A DNA stretch of 64,000 bases from Bacteroidia bacterium (GCA_030425505.1 JAUIAB010000011.1:39736-103735), one strand, 5' to 3'. Counted from the first letter of the stretch, positions 9,092 through 19,805 are shown. Translations and numbers: made by a program. Notes: generated by a model not told the origin, from the sequence alone.

Positions 9092-9125
9092 TAAATTTTT
9101 TAGTGATGTTTTATTATATTTTTTG

Positions 9126-9133
9126 CAAATATA
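9126..9133 (-). promoter_or_regulatory. Possible -7 element of the infC operon
   Basis: On the minus strand TATATTTG matches TAnnTTTG, about 35 bases upstream of the infC ATG and inside the infC-topA spacer. No TTG is found at the ideal distance upstream. Confidence 0.45.
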
Positions 9134-9182
9134 GCCTATCTCTTAATATTACTAGTAGTTAGATACTAACTTTTATTAAAAG

Positions 9183-11501
9183 CTACTTAGTAGACTTTCT
9201 TCCTTTTTTCGATTTTGAAACGGTTTTACTAGCTAACTCTTCACATTTTTCAAATGTAATTGTTTCTGCTTCTTCCTCTTTTGGCATTTTTACATTCTTA
9301 CCTTTGAAGTATATATACGGTCCCCACCTTCCATTTAAGATCTTCACTTCAGGATCTTCTTCAAATACTCTTATTATTTTCTTGGCATCTTTTTCCCTTT
9401 TCTCTAAGATGAGGCTTTTTGCAGTTTCCAGGTTTACAGATAGAGGGTCATGTTCTTTTCCTAAAGAAGTAAATTTTCCATCATGCTTTAAGTAAGGCCC
9501 AAATCTTCCTATAGCCGCTGTTACTTCTTTATCTTCAAAAATGCCAATTATTCTTGGAAGCTTAAATAACTCTAGTGCTTCTTCCAATGTTATTTTCTCC
9601 AGATATTGCCCTTTTAGGAGAGAAGCATATTTTGGCTTTTCTTCATCCTCATTATCGCCTATTTGTACATAAGGTCCATACTTTCCTAATTTTGCAAATA
9701 CTTCTTTTCCTGTTACAGGATCAACACCGAGTTTTCTAGTTGCTTGACCTGTCGCTCTTTCAGCATTTTGAATCGTATCTTCCACTTTAGGGTGAAAATC
9801 TTTATAAAAAGTGTCTAGCATACTGCTCCATGCAGAAGTTCCTTTTGCTATCTGATCAAATTGTTCTTCTACCTTAGCCGTAAAGGAATAATTAACGATT
9901 GAAGGAAAGTATTTAACCAAAAAATCGTTTACCACTATGCCTATGTCTGTTGGGTATAGCTTGTTCTTTTCAGTGCCAGTTATTTCGGTTAGTTCGTTTC
10001 TTTTTATCGAATCTTTTTCTAGTGATAGCTCAATGTATTTTCTTTCTTTTCCCTCTCTGGGTTCTTTTATTACGTAATTTCTCTTTTGTATTGTAGATAT
10101 TACTGGAGCATATGTAGAAGGTCTACCTATACCCATTTCTTCTAGTTTTTTTACTAAACTAGCTTCTCCATATCTTGCAGAAGGTCTTGAAAACCTTTGC
10201 GTTGATTTAATATTTCTAAGATCTAAATTTTGACCTATTTTTAACGGAGGAAGCATTCCTTTTTCATCTTCCGCTTCGTCGTCGTCTACAGACTCCATAT
10301 ATACTTTCAAAAAACCATCAAATACCAGTACCTCTCCTGTTGCCTGAAAGGCTTCACTTGTTGTTGATATTTCAATATCGGCTATTGTTCTTTCTATTTT
10401 AGCTTCTGCCATTTGAGAGGCTACTGCTCTCTTCCAAATAAGATCATATAGTCGACCCTCATCATTTGCTGCGCCCTGAATATGCTGGGCAGCAAAATTG
10501 GTAGGTCGTATAGCTTCATGGGCTTCTTGCGCACTTGCAGATTTACTTTTATACCTTCTAGGTTCAGCATATTTCTCACCATAATTGGACTTTATTTCAC
10601 GGTTTGCAGATGCTATTGCCTCTTCTGAGAGGTTGACTGAGTCGGTTCTCATGTATGATATATGCCCAGCTTCATAAAGCTTCTGAGCGACAATCATTGT
10701 TTTACTTACTGAGTATCCCAACTTTCTACTTGCTTCTTGTTGTAGTGTAGATGTAGTAAAAGGGGCAGCAGGGGACTTTTTACCTGGTTTTTTTACTAGA
10801 TCTTTAATTTTAAACTCTGCTCCAGTACACTTTTCTAAGAAAGATTTTGCTTCTTCTTCGCTCTTAAAGTTTTTTGGAAGTTCTGCCCTTAATGTTTTGT
10901 TCTCTTCAACATTAAAGAGTGCAACGACTTTAAAGGATGCTTCAGGGTTAAATTTATCTATCTCTCTTTCTCTTTCTACGACAAGCCGTACTGCTACTGA
11001 CTGTACTCTTCCTGCTGACAAGCCTCCTTTTACTTTCTTCCAAAGTACTGGAGAAAGCTCAAAGCCAACAATTCGATCTAAAATCCTTCTTGCTTGCTGT
11101 GCATTAACCAAGTTTATATCTATTGACCTTGGAGAACTTATAGCATTTTGAATAGCTGATTTAGTAATTTCCCTAAATACTATTCTTCTTGTTTCTTTGT
11201 CACTTAAATCCAAAGCTTCATGAAGATGCCATGATATTGCCTCCCCTTCTCTATCATCATCCGTTGCCAGCCATATTGTTTCAGCTCCTTTAGAAAGTTT
11301 CTTCAATTCGTTTACAAGCTGCTTTTTATCACTTGATATTTCGTATTTTGGCTCAAACCCATTATCAATATCTATTGCTTTATCTCCCTTAGGTAAGTCT
11401 CTTACATGTCCATAGCTTGACTTTACTATGTAATCTTTGCCTAAATATTTTTCAATAGTTTTCGCTTTTGCAGGAGACTCAACGATAACGAGGTTTTTCA
11501 T
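9183..11501 (-). CDS. topA: DNA topoisomerase I
   Basis: Type IA topoisomerase that relaxes negative supercoils. The 772-aa protein starts with the Toprim domain (NLVIVESPAKAKTIEKYLG; acidic DDDREGEAISWHL). The active-site Tyr is about residue 283 in ISYMRTDSVNLS, and KGGLSAGRVQSVAVRLV marks domain IV. A Glu/Asp-rich insertion (ESVDDDEAEDEKG) lies near 405. The C-terminus lacks the Cys4 zinc fingers of E. coli TopA and instead shows repeats of the topoisomerase C-terminal type (KLGKYGPYVQIG, AIGRFGPYLKHDG, LNGRWGPYIYFKG), ending in a Lys-rich tail. A well-matched promoter lies about 90 bases upstream. It may be expressed ahead of infC. Confidence 0.97.
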   Translation of the reverse strand: MKNLVIVESPAKAKTIEKYLGKDYIVKSSYGHVRDLPKGDKAIDIDNGFEPKYEISSDKKQLVNELKKLSKGAETIWLATDDDREGEAISWHLHEALDLSDKETRRIVFREITKSAIQNAISSPRSIDINLVNAQQARRILDRIVGFELSPVLWKKVKGGLSAGRVQSVAVRLVVEREREIDKFNPEASFKVVALFNVEENKTLRAELPKNFKSEEEAKSFLEKCTGAEFKIKDLVKKPGKKSPAAPFTTSTLQQEASRKLGYSVSKTMIVAQKLYEAGHISYMRTDSVNLSEEAIASANREIKSNYGEKYAEPRRYKSKSASAQEAHEAIRPTNFAAQHIQGAANDEGRLYDLIWKRAVASQMAEAKIERTIADIEISTTSEAFQATGEVLVFDGFLKVYMESVDDDEAEDEKGMLPPLKIGQNLDLRNIKSTQRFSRPSARYGEASLVKKLEEMGIGRPSTYAPVISTIQKRNYVIKEPREGKERKYIELSLEKDSIKRNELTEITGTEKNKLYPTDIGIVVNDFLVKYFPSIVNYSFTAKVEEQFDQIAKGTSAWSSMLDTFYKDFHPKVEDTIQNAERATGQATRKLGVDPVTGKEVFAKLGKYGPYVQIGDNEDEEKPKYASLLKGQYLEKITLEEALELFKLPRIIGIFEDKEVTAAIGRFGPYLKHDGKFTSLGKEHDPLSVNLETAKSLILEKREKDAKKIIRVFEEDPEVKILNGRWGPYIYFKGKNVKMPKEEEAETITFEKCEELASKTVSKSKKGRKSTK

Positions 11502-11591
11502 TTATTTTTTATTTGATCTAAAAATATCAGTTTGCGATATATTTAATGTAATTAATTAAACTTTTGTTTCGAAGTTGCTTAATATTTCAAA

Positions 11592-11621
11592 CAAAAGTAT
11601 TTGAAAGACTTCAATTCCAAA
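11592..11621 (-). promoter_or_regulatory. Promoter of topA
   Basis: On the minus strand TTTG (11621-11618), an 18-base spacer and TACTTTTG (11599-11592) fit the Bacteroidota promoter consensus. It is roughly 90 bases upstream of the topA ATG. Confidence 0.55.
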
Positions 11622-11717
11622 ATCTTTTTTTGATTTTGTGACTAAAATCTTAGTGTAGCAAGACTTTTTTAAAGCTCATACTAAGGTCCAATAAAACGCT
11701 CATCTATGTGATATTTT

Positions 11718-11768
11718 AGCATAAAAAAAGACATTTAGCTGTAATAGCTAAATGTCTTTTTTTATGCT
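11718..11768 (-). terminator. Terminator of rpoC, perfect 23-bp stem
   Basis: Two perfectly complementary 23-base arms (11718-11740 and 11746-11768) around a 5-base loop (GTAAT), with seven consecutive A-T pairs in each arm. It lies 15 bases after the rpoC stop. The symmetric A and T runs would act on either strand. Confidence 0.9.
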
Positions 11769-11782
11769 GTATTTTAAACCTA

Positions 11783-14700
11783 CTAGTGAGAAACTACTTC
11801 AGAGTCTTTTTCAAACTCTTGTTTGGAGTTAACTAATTTATCAAACTCTTCTTGTGAACCAACTCTTATACTCTCATACTCTCTAAGCCCTGTTCCAGCA
11901 GGTATTAGATGACCTACTATCACATTTTCCTTCAGACCATTAAGGGTATCTTCCTTACCTCTTACTGCTGCTTCGCTGAGTACTTTCGTTGTCTCTTGGA
12001 AACTCGCAGCAGAAATAAAGCTCTTTGTATCTAATGAGGCCTGCGTAATACCTTGTAAGGTTGGCTTAGATACAGCAGGTTGAGCATCTCTTACTTCTAT
12101 CAGCTCAAGGTCGTTTCTTTTTAGTTTAGAATTTTCCTCACGCAATTCTCTTTGAGAAATTAACATACCTGGTTTCATTCTTCTTGAGTCACCTGATTTT
12201 ACTACTATCTTTTTATCTAGGATAACATCGTTAGCTTCGATGAATCCAAATCTATCTACTACCTGATTTACCAGGAATGTAGTATCTCCACTGTCTACAA
12301 TGATTACTTTCTGCATCATTTGCCTTACAATGGTCTCAATGTGCTTATCATTGATTTTCACACCTTGCAAACGATATACATCTTGTATTTCATTTACTAA
12401 GTATTCTTGCACTGCTGTTGGCCCTTGTATGGCCAAAATATCTGAAGGAGTTATTGCACCATCAGAAAGTGGCATACCAGCTTTTATGTAATCGTTTTCT
12501 TGTACAAGTATATGTTTTGAAAGTGAAACCATATACTTCTTCTTAATTCCATCTTTAGACTCTACAAAGATCTCTTTGTTTCCTCTTTTTATACCACCAT
12601 AAGAAACTATACCATCTATTTCTGATACTACTGCAGGATTGGAAGGGTTTCTTGCCTCAAATAATTCTGTTACTCTAGGAAGACCTCCAGTAATATCTCT
12701 ATTTTTACCTATAGATCTTGGTATTTTTACTAAAACCTGACCAGCTTTTACTTCATCTCCATCAGCAACTGCCAAGTGAGCTCCTACCGGAATGTTACTG
12801 CTAAACGTTTTACTCTTTCCTTCTATGTGTATTACAGGGTTTTTAGTTTTATCCTTAGTTTCTGTTATTACAACTTCTCTATGCCCTGTTTGCTCATCAA
12901 ATTCTTCTCTACATGTAATTCCTTCCTCTATAGATTCGAATTGGATAATCCCGTCTTGTTGAGAAAGAATTACTGCGTTGTATGGATCCCAATTACATAT
13001 AGTATCTCCTTTTTGAACTTCTTGACCTTTTTTCACTTTCAAGAATGATCCATATGGTAAGTGATTGCTAATAAGCATTCTACCTGTCCCCTTCTCTATA
13101 ATTCTCACTTCACTTGTTCGGGACATCACTACTGGAGCTTTTTTACCTTCCAGATCTTTTGTATTTACTGACTTTAGATCCTCAAATTCTATAGTCCCTG
13201 AAAACTTAGCTTTTATAGTTGCTTCTACTGCTATGTTAGAAGCAGTACCCCCAACGTGGAAGGTTCTTAAAGTCAACTGTGTTCCAGGCTCCCCAATAGA
13301 TTGAGCTGCAATAACTCCCACTGCTTCTCCCTGCTCTACCAGTTTACCTTTTGCCAGGTTTCTTCCATAGCATAAGGCACAAACTCCTTGTTTTGTCTCA
13401 CAGGTCAATACCGATCTGATTTCTACTTGATCGATTGAAGTCTCTTCAATTCTAGAAACTAATACTTCATCAATTTCTTGTCCTGATTCTACAATTAACT
13501 CATCTGTCAAAGGATCATAGATATCATGGACACTTACTCTACCTAAAATTCTTTCTCCTAGAGATTCTATTATCTCATCATTTTCTTTTAAGGCTTCAAC
13601 CACTAGTCCCCTTAGGGTTTCACAGTCATGCTCATTAATTACAACATCTTGAGCTACGTCTACCAATCTTCTTGTTAGATAACCTGCATCTGCCGTTTTG
13701 AGTGCTGTATCCGCCAAACCTTTTCTAGCACCGTGAGTAGAGATAAAGTACTCCAATACATCAAGCCCTTCTTTAAAGTTGGAAAGGATAGGGTTTTCAA
13801 TTATTTCCCCTACTGATCCTTGAAGGTTTTTCTGTGGTTTTGCCATCAGCCCCCTCATTCCACCTAGCTGCCGAATTTGCTCTCTTGAACCCCTTGCACC
13901 TGAGTGCATCATCATATAAATGGAGTTAAACCCTTGACGGTCTGTTTCCATCTTTTCCATTAATGTGTTAGTAAGACCCGTGTTTATTCTAGTCCACACA
14001 TCAATTACCTGATTGTATCTCTCATTATCTGTGATAAGACCCATCATATAGTTTTGTGTGATGGAGTCTACTTCTTGCTTAGCTTCCTGAATTAACTCTT
14101 CTTTTGATTTAGGTATCATGATATCATCTAAACCAAAGGACAGTCCTCCTTTGTATGCATTCATGAAACCTAGCTTCTTAATGTCATCCAAGAATTTAGC
14201 CGCAGAAGACATTCCAGCTATTTTGAATACCTTGGAAATGATTTGCTGAAGTTTCTTTTTTGTTAATAATTCATTGATAAAACCTACCTCTTTAGGAACT
14301 ACTTCATTGAATAGTACTCTTCCAGCTACTGTTTCTATTAGCTGAGTACTTATTTCTCCAGTTTTATCATCTCTTACTTCTGTTCTTAACTTAACCCAAG
14401 CATGCTTATTAATGATTTTCTCATTAATAGCTATTGTTACCTCATCTGCATTATAAAAAGTCATACCCTCTCCAGCTACTGGCTCTTTTTTGGTAGACTT
14501 TTTCCCTTTGGTAAGATAGTATAAACCTAATACCATATCTTGCGATGGCACTGTGATTGGAGCACCATTTGCAGGATTAAGAATATTATGAGAAGAAAGC
14601 ATTAATAAAGAAGCTTCCAGTATTGCTTCATGCCCTAAAGGAACATGTACAGCCATTTGATCTCCATCAAAGTCAGCATTAAATGCTGTACATACTAGTG

Positions 14701-16093
14701 GGTGTAACTGTATTGCTTTACCTTCTATAAGCTTTGGCTGGAAAGCCTGAATGCCAAGCCTGTGAAGTGTAGGCGCTCTGTTTAGCAACACTGGGTGTCC
14801 TTGCAGTACAAATTCTAGAATATCCCAAACAACAGATACTTTTTTATCTACTAGTTTCTTGGCTGATTTTACTGTCTTTACAATCCCTCTTTCGATTAGT
14901 TTTCTAATAACAAAAGGCTTATAAAGCTCTGCAGCCATATCTTTAGGAATACCGCATTCATGCATTTTAAGCTCAGGACCTACAACTATTACAGATCGAC
15001 CAGAGTAGTCAACTCTCTTACCTAAGAGGTTTTGACGAAATCTACCTTGCTTACCTTTAAGCATATCACTTAAAGATTTTAGAGGTCTGTTTCCATCTGC
15101 TCTTACTGCATTTACTTTTCTTGAGTTATCAAAAAGAGCATCTACTGCTTCCTGAAGCATTCTTTTTTCATTTCTCAAGATTACTTCAGGAGCTTTAATA
15201 TCTATTAATCTCTTAAGTCTGTTGTTTCTATTAAGCACTCTTCTGTAGAGGTCGTTAAGATCTGAGGTAGCAAAACGACCTCCATCTAACGGAACAAGAG
15301 GTCTCAACTCTGGAGGAATAACTGGAACCATTTTTATTATCATCCACTCTGGTCTGTTTTCTATCCTCGTTTTAGCCTCCCGAAAAGCTTCGACAACTTT
15401 TAGTCTTTTCAATGCCTCAGCTTTTCTCTGCTGAGATGTATCATTTGCAGCACTATCTCTTAACTGATATGATAGCTCATCTAGGTTTGTTCTTGCAAGA
15501 AGCATTTCCAATGCCTCAGCTCCCATTTTAGCAATAAACTTATCTGGATCACTATCATCTAACTGTTGGTTTTCAACAGGCAGTTTGTCCAATATATCTA
15601 AATACTCATCTTCCGTTAGGAAATCTAAGTAGCTAATTCCTTCTGCTTCTTTTACTCCTGCTTGTATAACTACATATCTTTCATAATAGATAATTTGGTC
15701 TAACTTTTTGGTTGGCATTCCAAGCACATAACCTATTTTGTTAGGCAGTGATCTGAAGTACCAGATATGAGCAACAGGTACTACTAGCTGAATATGACCC
15801 ATCCTTTCCCTTCTCACTTTTTTCTCGGTCACTTCAACACCGCATCTATCGCAAATAATCCCTTTATATCTTATTCTTTTGTATTTACCGCAATGACACT
15901 CATAGTCTTTTACCGGCCCAAAGATTCTTTCACAAAACAACCCTCCCATTTCTGGTTTGTATGTTCTATAATTTATTGTCTCAGGTTGCGTTACTTCTCC
16001 AAACGAGCTTTCTAAAATGGACTCCGGTGATGAAAGGCTAATCGTAATTTTTTTGAAATCGTTATTAATTTTCTTATTTCTTCTAAAAGCCAT
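11783..16093 (-). CDS. rpoC: DNA-directed RNA polymerase subunit beta'
   Basis: Catalytic largest subunit of RNA polymerase, 1436 aa, full length for Bacteroidota. The N-terminal zinc ribbon is [13 protein letters not shown] followed by CDRCGVEV. The Mg-chelating triad is in [12 protein letters not shown] near residue 470. The bridge helix/trigger loop region includes [20 protein letters not shown]. The second zinc site is [19 protein letters not shown], followed by [20 protein letters not shown]. The C-terminus ([18 protein letters not shown]) is complete. rpoB is not next to it: 152 bases upstream starts a divergent AraC gene, and a possible -7 box lies about 30 bases before the ATG. A strong terminator follows, so it seems to be a single-gene transcript. 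Confidence 0.98.
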   Translation of the reverse strand: MAFRRNKKINNDFKKITISLSSPESILESSFGEVTQPETINYRTYKPEMGGLFCERIFGPVKDYECHCGKYKRIRYKGIICDRCGVEVTEKKVRRERMGHIQLVVPVAHIWYFRSLPNKIGYVLGMPTKKLDQIIYYERYVVIQAGVKEAEGISYLDFLTEDEYLDILDKLPVENQQLDDSDPDKFIAKMGAEALEMLLARTNLDELSYQLRDSAANDTSQQRKAEALKRLKVVEAFREAKTRIENRPEWMIIKMVPVIPPELRPLVPLDGGRFATSDLNDLYRRVLNRNNRLKRLIDIKAPEVILRNEKRMLQEAVDALFDNSRKVNAVRADGNRPLKSLSDMLKGKQGRFRQNLLGKRVDYSGRSVIVVGPELKMHECGIPKDMAAELYKPFVIRKLIERGIVKTVKSAKKLVDKKVSVVWDILEFVLQGHPVLLNRAPTLHRLGIQAFQPKLIEGKAIQLHPLVCTAFNADFDGDQMAVHVPLGHEAILEASLLMLSSHNILNPANGAPITVPSQDMVLGLYYLTKGKKSTKKEPVAGEGMTFYNADEVTIAINEKIINKHAWVKLRTEVRDDKTGEISTQLIETVAGRVLFNEVVPKEVGFINELLTKKKLQQIISKVFKIAGMSSAAKFLDDIKKLGFMNAYKGGLSFGLDDIMIPKSKEELIQEAKQEVDSITQNYMMGLITDNERYNQVIDVWTRINTGLTNTLMEKMETDRQGFNSIYMMMHSGARGSREQIRQLGGMRGLMAKPQKNLQGSVGEIIENPILSNFKEGLDVLEYFISTHGARKGLADTALKTADAGYLTRRLVDVAQDVVINEHDCETLRGLVVEALKENDEIIESLGERILGRVSVHDIYDPLTDELIVESGQEIDEVLVSRIEETSIDQVEIRSVLTCETKQGVCALCYGRNLAKGKLVEQGEAVGVIAAQSIGEPGTQLTLRTFHVGGTASNIAVEATIKAKFSGTIEFEDLKSVNTKDLEGKKAPVVMSRTSEVRIIEKGTGRMLISNHLPYGSFLKVKKGQEVQKGDTICNWDPYNAVILSQQDGIIQFESIEEGITCREEFDEQTGHREVVITETKDKTKNPVIHIEGKSKTFSSNIPVGAHLAVADGDEVKAGQVLVKIPRSIGKNRDITGGLPRVTELFEARNPSNPAVVSEIDGIVSYGGIKRGNKEIFVESKDGIKKKYMVSLSKHILVQENDYIKAGMPLSDGAITPSDILAIQGPTAVQEYLVNEIQDVYRLQGVKINDKHIETIVRQMMQKVIIVDSGDTTFLVNQVVDRFGFIEANDVILDKKIVVKSGDSRRMKPGMLISQRELREENSKLKRNDLELIEVRDAQPAVSKPTLQGITQASLDTKSFISAASFQETTKVLSEAAVRGKEDTLNGLKENVIVGHLIPAGTGLREYESIRVGSQEEFDKLVNSKQEFEKDSEVVSH

Positions 16094-16120
16094 TATTTAG
16101 CAGGATTAAATTTCAACCTG

Positions 16121-16128
16121 CAAATATA
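16121..16128 (-). promoter_or_regulatory. Possible -7 element for stand-alone rpoC
   Basis: On the minus strand TATATTTG matches TAnnTTTG 28 bases upstream of the rpoC ATG. The -33 region has no clear TTG. It would give a short leader and independent expression of rpoC. Confidence 0.45.
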
Positions 16129-16245
16129 AGAAAAGGTATTCAGAAAGCTTTGATTTTCAGAGTTATTTTTAGTTAAATATACGTTTTTATTTTTTGGATT
16201 TTCATTCTCAAAATTAAAACTTTGATATGATGGATTTTTAAGCCA

Positions 16246-17217
16246 ATGCTAAACGAAGATTTTGATAAAATTCTAGAATCTCTCCGAGTAAAACTTATTG
16301 GAGGAACTTCTTACGAGATAATTAAACCAATAAAGATCCAAAATTACTACGATGTGCAAAACACTATCATTTTGCTGAATTTTGGATTCCTGAATCACAA
16401 CAAGGAAAATCATGGTCTAAACTCTGGAGATATTCTTTTTATTCCCGGAGGGAAAAAAATTAATATAACGCTAGGAGTTAATAATCATACTATTATTGAA
16501 AATGAAGTTTTTCAGAAGGAAAAGCAGAGTTTTCTCAAAAAAACGGATACTAACTCAAAAATTGTAAGTAGTGGTGCGCTGAAAAAAACAAATATTTTTT
16601 TTCTCATTTTTGATGCCAGAGCATACAATACAATTAACTTTTTTTCTTCTCTAAATATTCCACCTTTCTCCATCAACAAAAATGTAAAGCCAGTACAGTC
16701 TGTTCTAGAAAAAATACAGGATGAGCAAAGTGGTAATTTGACTGGAAAGGAAAAGCTGGTTGAGCTTTTAACTCAACAGTTAGGCATTGAGCTTTTTAGA
16801 CATATTTTATACGAAAAACTTGATTTAGAGCAGCTTTCAGAAAACAACAACTATTTTAAAGATGCCAGATTGATGGATATTTTTAATTATATCCAAGAAA
16901 ACTTAAATAATGATCTTTCTAATAAAATTTTAGCTAATGTAGCAGGTGTAGCTCCCGAGTATATGAGCCAGTTTTTTAAGACTCTTACTGGAATTAGTCC
17001 TCAAGAGTATGTTGAGTATCAAAGGATGGAAAAATCTATCGAACTTTTAAAAACTACTGAACTATCTGTTCATGAAATATCGGGTTCTTTAGGGTTTAAT
17101 AATACGTCTTATTTCTGCAAAAGATTTAAGATGATGTTTGGCGTTACTCCTAAAAAGATGAGAAAAGAAAACGCATACTCTTCGTCCAATGCTCTTAATA
17201 AAGGTTTAGGGTATTAA
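16246..17217 (+). CDS. AraC-family transcriptional regulator
   Basis: Predicted DNA-binding regulator, 323 aa. Residues 1-200 form an N-terminal region that I do not recognise beyond a possible cupin-like ligand domain (IKIQNYYDVQNTIILLNFGF). Residues about 210-310 are a double helix-turn-helix of the AraC type: ILANVAGVAPEYMSQFFKTL and then SLGFNNTSYFCKRFKMMFG ending GVTPKKMRKE, the classic AraC signature. It starts with an ATG 152 bases from the divergent rpoC start. It ends six bases before the 3' end of the convergent TonB-receptor gene. The ligand and targets are unknown; the disrupted receptor gene beside it is a possible but unproven target. Confidence 0.9.
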   Translation: MLNEDFDKILESLRVKLIGGTSYEIIKPIKIQNYYDVQNTIILLNFGFLNHNKENHGLNSGDILFIPGGKKINITLGVNNHTIIENEVFQKEKQSFLKKTDTNSKIVSSGALKKTNIFFLIFDARAYNTINFFSSLNIPPFSINKNVKPVQSVLEKIQDEQSGNLTGKEKLVELLTQQLGIELFRHILYEKLDLEQLSENNNYFKDARLMDIFNYIQENLNNDLSNKILANVAGVAPEYMSQFFKTLTGISPQEYVEYQRMEKSIELLKTTELSVHEISGSLGFNNTSYFCKRFKMMFGVTPKKMRKENAYSSSNALNKGLGY

Positions 17218-17223
17218 GGGGGG

Positions 17224-18510
17224 CTAAAACTCCATCCTGTATTTAATGGAAGGGGTAATATCAAATAAAGATCTTTTTTCAATGCTTACGCGTCCATTTT
17301 CTTCAACAACTATATTTGCTTGGTATACATTCTTCTTTCGGTAAGCATTATAGCAGTTTACAGCCCAAATTCTAACCCAGTGCTTCTTTTTCTTACGGAA
17401 ATTAATAGAAAAATCTAACCGATGAGCAGAACTTAATCTATAGTTGTTTACTTTTTCAAAAGTAAGAATAGGATAAGTATCTAATGGATCGGTCGGCAAG
17501 TAGAACCTAGAAGACCTAGTTATGTTTTCTCCACTTGAGCAAAACCAAGAAAAGCTAAATGTTATATTCTTTCCAAAATCTTGCATAAATACCACTGAAA
17601 GGTCATGGGGTCTATCAAACCTATAAGGATGGTATCCCTCTTGGTTAAATTCAGAATTGAGTATTTTTCTAAAGCTTCTGGAATAGGTATAGTTAATCCA
17701 CCCTCTCATCTTTCCTTGCTTTTTGTTCACACTAAACTCAAACCCATAGCCATATCCTTTGCTTCTCAGGTCAAAAATATTTTCAAACTTATTGGGTTCA
17801 TTTCCAAGACCTACATTACTTAAAAATGACTGCCCCTGAGAAACTAAGCTAGAAAAATTTTTATGATAAGAGTTAAAAGAAAAGCCCCATTTTTCTAACT
17901 GCCAGTCTATTCCTATCGAACCTTCATAAACAGTTTGAGGTTTTAGTTTATCACTTGATGGAATCCACATTTCATTATCAACGATGCTAATTGCATTATT
18001 AAATGCCATTAGATGGAAGAATTGGTTCATTTTTGAAGCACTCCCTTTGAGTGCTAAATTTTCTTTGAGCAGCAAGGAAAATGTTAACCTGGGTTGTAAA
18101 GAAAAAAACTGATACGCTTTTCTTAAAGAACTATTTACTCTTATTCCTGCAGTAATGTTAAAAGCATTGTTAAATTCTATTTTATCTTCTGCAAAGACAT
18201 TAACACCTAGTGCTTTTGTTCTAAGGCTATTTTGCTGGTTATTTGCCTGAGATGAAAACCTCTTTTCAAATTCTGGCTTTAAGTCAAAGTAATTACTCTC
18301 CAGTCCAAAGTTTAAAGTATGATTATAAGAAGGATAAAAGTCGAAAAGTACTCTCGCTGTACATCCTCTTATATATATTTCTGGGTTGTAACTTCTTGTA
18401 GGCTGAATTTTATTTAAAGGGTCAGACTCAAATACTGAGTAATTATTAAAGTTCAAGTTTAGGTTTGCAAATAATTTATTTGATAGTTGGCGGTTCATTT
18501 CTATAGCCAC
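17224..18510 (-). CDS. TonB-dependent receptor, C-terminal part (frameshifted)
   Basis: The longest ATG-started frame of the second half of an outer-membrane TonB-dependent receptor. It holds most of the beta-barrel (alternating strands, e.g. KWGFSFNSYHKNF, GWINYTYSRSF, HRLDFSINFRKKKKHW) and ends in the aromatic C-terminus IKYRMEF. The same frame stays open upstream to about 18666 and reads DVYSKVSYEPNSK then VNLSFYYGGDN, which joins naturally to the frame of the upstream ORF (18606-19805). The ATG at 18510 (MAIEMNRQLS) is therefore internal to an original gene of about 860 codons, not a real start. Barrel and plug are now in different frames. It may be a pseudogene, a sequence error, or a frameshifted product; see the A6 run at 18661-18666. 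Confidence 0.8.
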   Translation of the reverse strand: MAIEMNRQLSNKLFANLNLNFNNYSVFESDPLNKIQPTRSYNPEIYIRGCTARVLFDFYPSYNHTLNFGLESNYFDLKPEFEKRFSSQANNQQNSLRTKALGVNVFAEDKIEFNNAFNITAGIRVNSSLRKAYQFFSLQPRLTFSLLLKENLALKGSASKMNQFFHLMAFNNAISIVDNEMWIPSSDKLKPQTVYEGSIGIDWQLEKWGFSFNSYHKNFSSLVSQGQSFLSNVGLGNEPNKFENIFDLRSKGYGYGFEFSVNKKQGKMRGWINYTYSRSFRKILNSEFNQEGYHPYRFDRPHDLSVVFMQDFGKNITFSFSWFCSSGENITRSSRFYLPTDPLDTYPILTFEKVNNYRLSSAHRLDFSINFRKKKKHWVRIWAVNCYNAYRKKNVYQANIVVEENGRVSIEKRSLFDITPSIKYRMEF

Positions 18511-18605
18511 GATAGTATTTCGCCAACTATTATCTTTTTCTGTACTATTATTGCTACTTCGAAAATTAAATCCAGTAAGTAAATTATCTCCTCCATAGTA
18601 GAAAC

Positions 18606-19805
18606 TCAGATTAACTTGTGTTTTAGAGTTAGGCTCATAGCTAACCTTACTATATACATCAAAAAACTGGTTACAAAAGTATTCTGCAAGTCGTAAACTG
18701 CATAGAGAAAATCATTAAAAATACTTATAAAGCTTCTTCTTGCTGACACTAAAAAAGAAAGTTTATTTTTCACAATAGGCCCTTCTATTAATCCTTTAAA
18801 ATTGGAGTCATTAATATCTAGGCTTCCAGAAAACTTCTTTTTATTCCCATCTCTTAAGATTACATCTAATACAGATGAAGTTCGCCCTCCATACATAGCA
18901 GGGAAACCACTTTTTATCAAACGTACTTTTTTAATAGCATCGCTGTTAAAAACAGAAAAAACTCCAAACAAATGGTATGGCTGATATATCATTGTTCCAT
19001 CTACTAGCATTAAGTTTTGATCTTTACCACCACCTCTAACGTGCAAGTGACCAGTGTCACCCCTACCTGACTGAACCCCAGGAAATAGTTGTAAAGCCTT
19101 TAGGGGGTCTGCATCACCGTAGACAAGTGGCAGCATCTTAATTTTCTGCATGGTAAAATCAATCTCTCCAGGTGTCGCATTCCTTAAGTACTCATATTTT
19201 TTATTGCTGTTTATCTTAAGTTCGTCTAAAATAACCTGATCCAAGTCAATGTTTAATTCTTTGAAAGAACTTGAGCTATTATCAGATATAAATTGAAAAT
19301 ATTTTGGCTTATATCCAACATAAGAAAACCTTAGGTTTACTGTATCCGCAAAATAGGTAATACTATAAAACCCATGATCATTTGAAGTTACTCCTTGTTC
19401 ACTGATTATATCATATACATTAGCGTTGACTAAAGTTTCTCCCGTTCCACTATCTCTAATAACTCCACTAATAGTAATTTTTTTGACTTTTTTTGAACGC
19501 TTCGACAAAATAATCTGCTTCTCTAATATTCTAAATTCAATTTGTATTGGATTTAATACCTCTTTTAAAAAAGTCTCTAGATCTAGGTTCTCTCGAGGGA
19601 GGCTTATAATGTTATCTTGCTTTAAAAGTTTATTCGTATAAACGAATGTATACTCAGTATTTTTTTCAATTTGCGTTATTATTGAAGATACCTTGACTTT
19701 TTTTTCTGTAATAAAATCAATTATTGGATAATCAATATCTTGCCCTCTTGTGTGTACTATACTTAAGACGATAAGGATTAAAAATATAATACTAGCTTTT
19801 TGCAT
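18606..19805 (-). CDS. TonB-dependent receptor, N-terminal part (frameshifted)
   Basis: 399-aa frame with a signal peptide (1-22, ending HTRGQ) and an STN domain at about 30-105 (SSIITQIEKNTEYTFVYTNK). A carboxypeptidase-regulatory-like beta-sandwich follows at 110-190 (ISGVIRDSGTGETLVNANVY). The plug domain is at about 215-360 (LPLVYGDADPLKALQLFPGV, HLHVRGGGKDQNLMLVDGT, FPAMYGGRTSSVLDV). The last 22 residues (about VTSFLMYIVRLAMSLTLKHKLI) are out-of-frame residue before a stop at 18606. The gene would encode an outer-membrane importer of a siderophore or oligomer; STN domains often sense substrate through anti-sigma partners, but no such partner is nearby. The frame change lies near 18661-18666. 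Confidence 0.82.
   Translation of the reverse strand: MQKASIIFLILIVLSIVHTRGQDIDYPIIDFITEKKVKVSSIITQIEKNTEYTFVYTNKLLKQDNIISLPRENLDLETFLKEVLNPIQIEFRILEKQIILSKRSKKVKKITISGVIRDSGTGETLVNANVYDIISEQGVTSNDHGFYSITYFADTVNLRFSYVGYKPKYFQFISDNSSSSFKELNIDLDQVILDELKINSNKKYEYLRNATPGEIDFTMQKIKMLPLVYGDADPLKALQLFPGVQSGRGDTGHLHVRGGGKDQNLMLVDGTMIYQPYHLFGVFSVFNSDAIKKVRLIKSGFPAMYGGRTSSVLDVILRDGNKKKFSGSLDINDSNFKGLIEGPIVKNKLSFLVSARRSFISIFNDFLYAVYDLQNTFVTSFLMYIVRLAMSLTLKHKLI
18660..18666 (-). other. Frame-change site with slippery heptamer T TTT TTG
   Basis: On the minus strand the sequence AGT TTT TTG ATG of the first frame gives the canonical -1 slippery pattern X XXY YYZ (T TTT TTG). A one-base backward shift here leads straight into the barrel frame (GAT GTA TAT AGT). 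An ancestral T7 run would equally restore one frame. Sequence alone does not distinguish mutation, read error or recoding. Confidence 0.6.
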
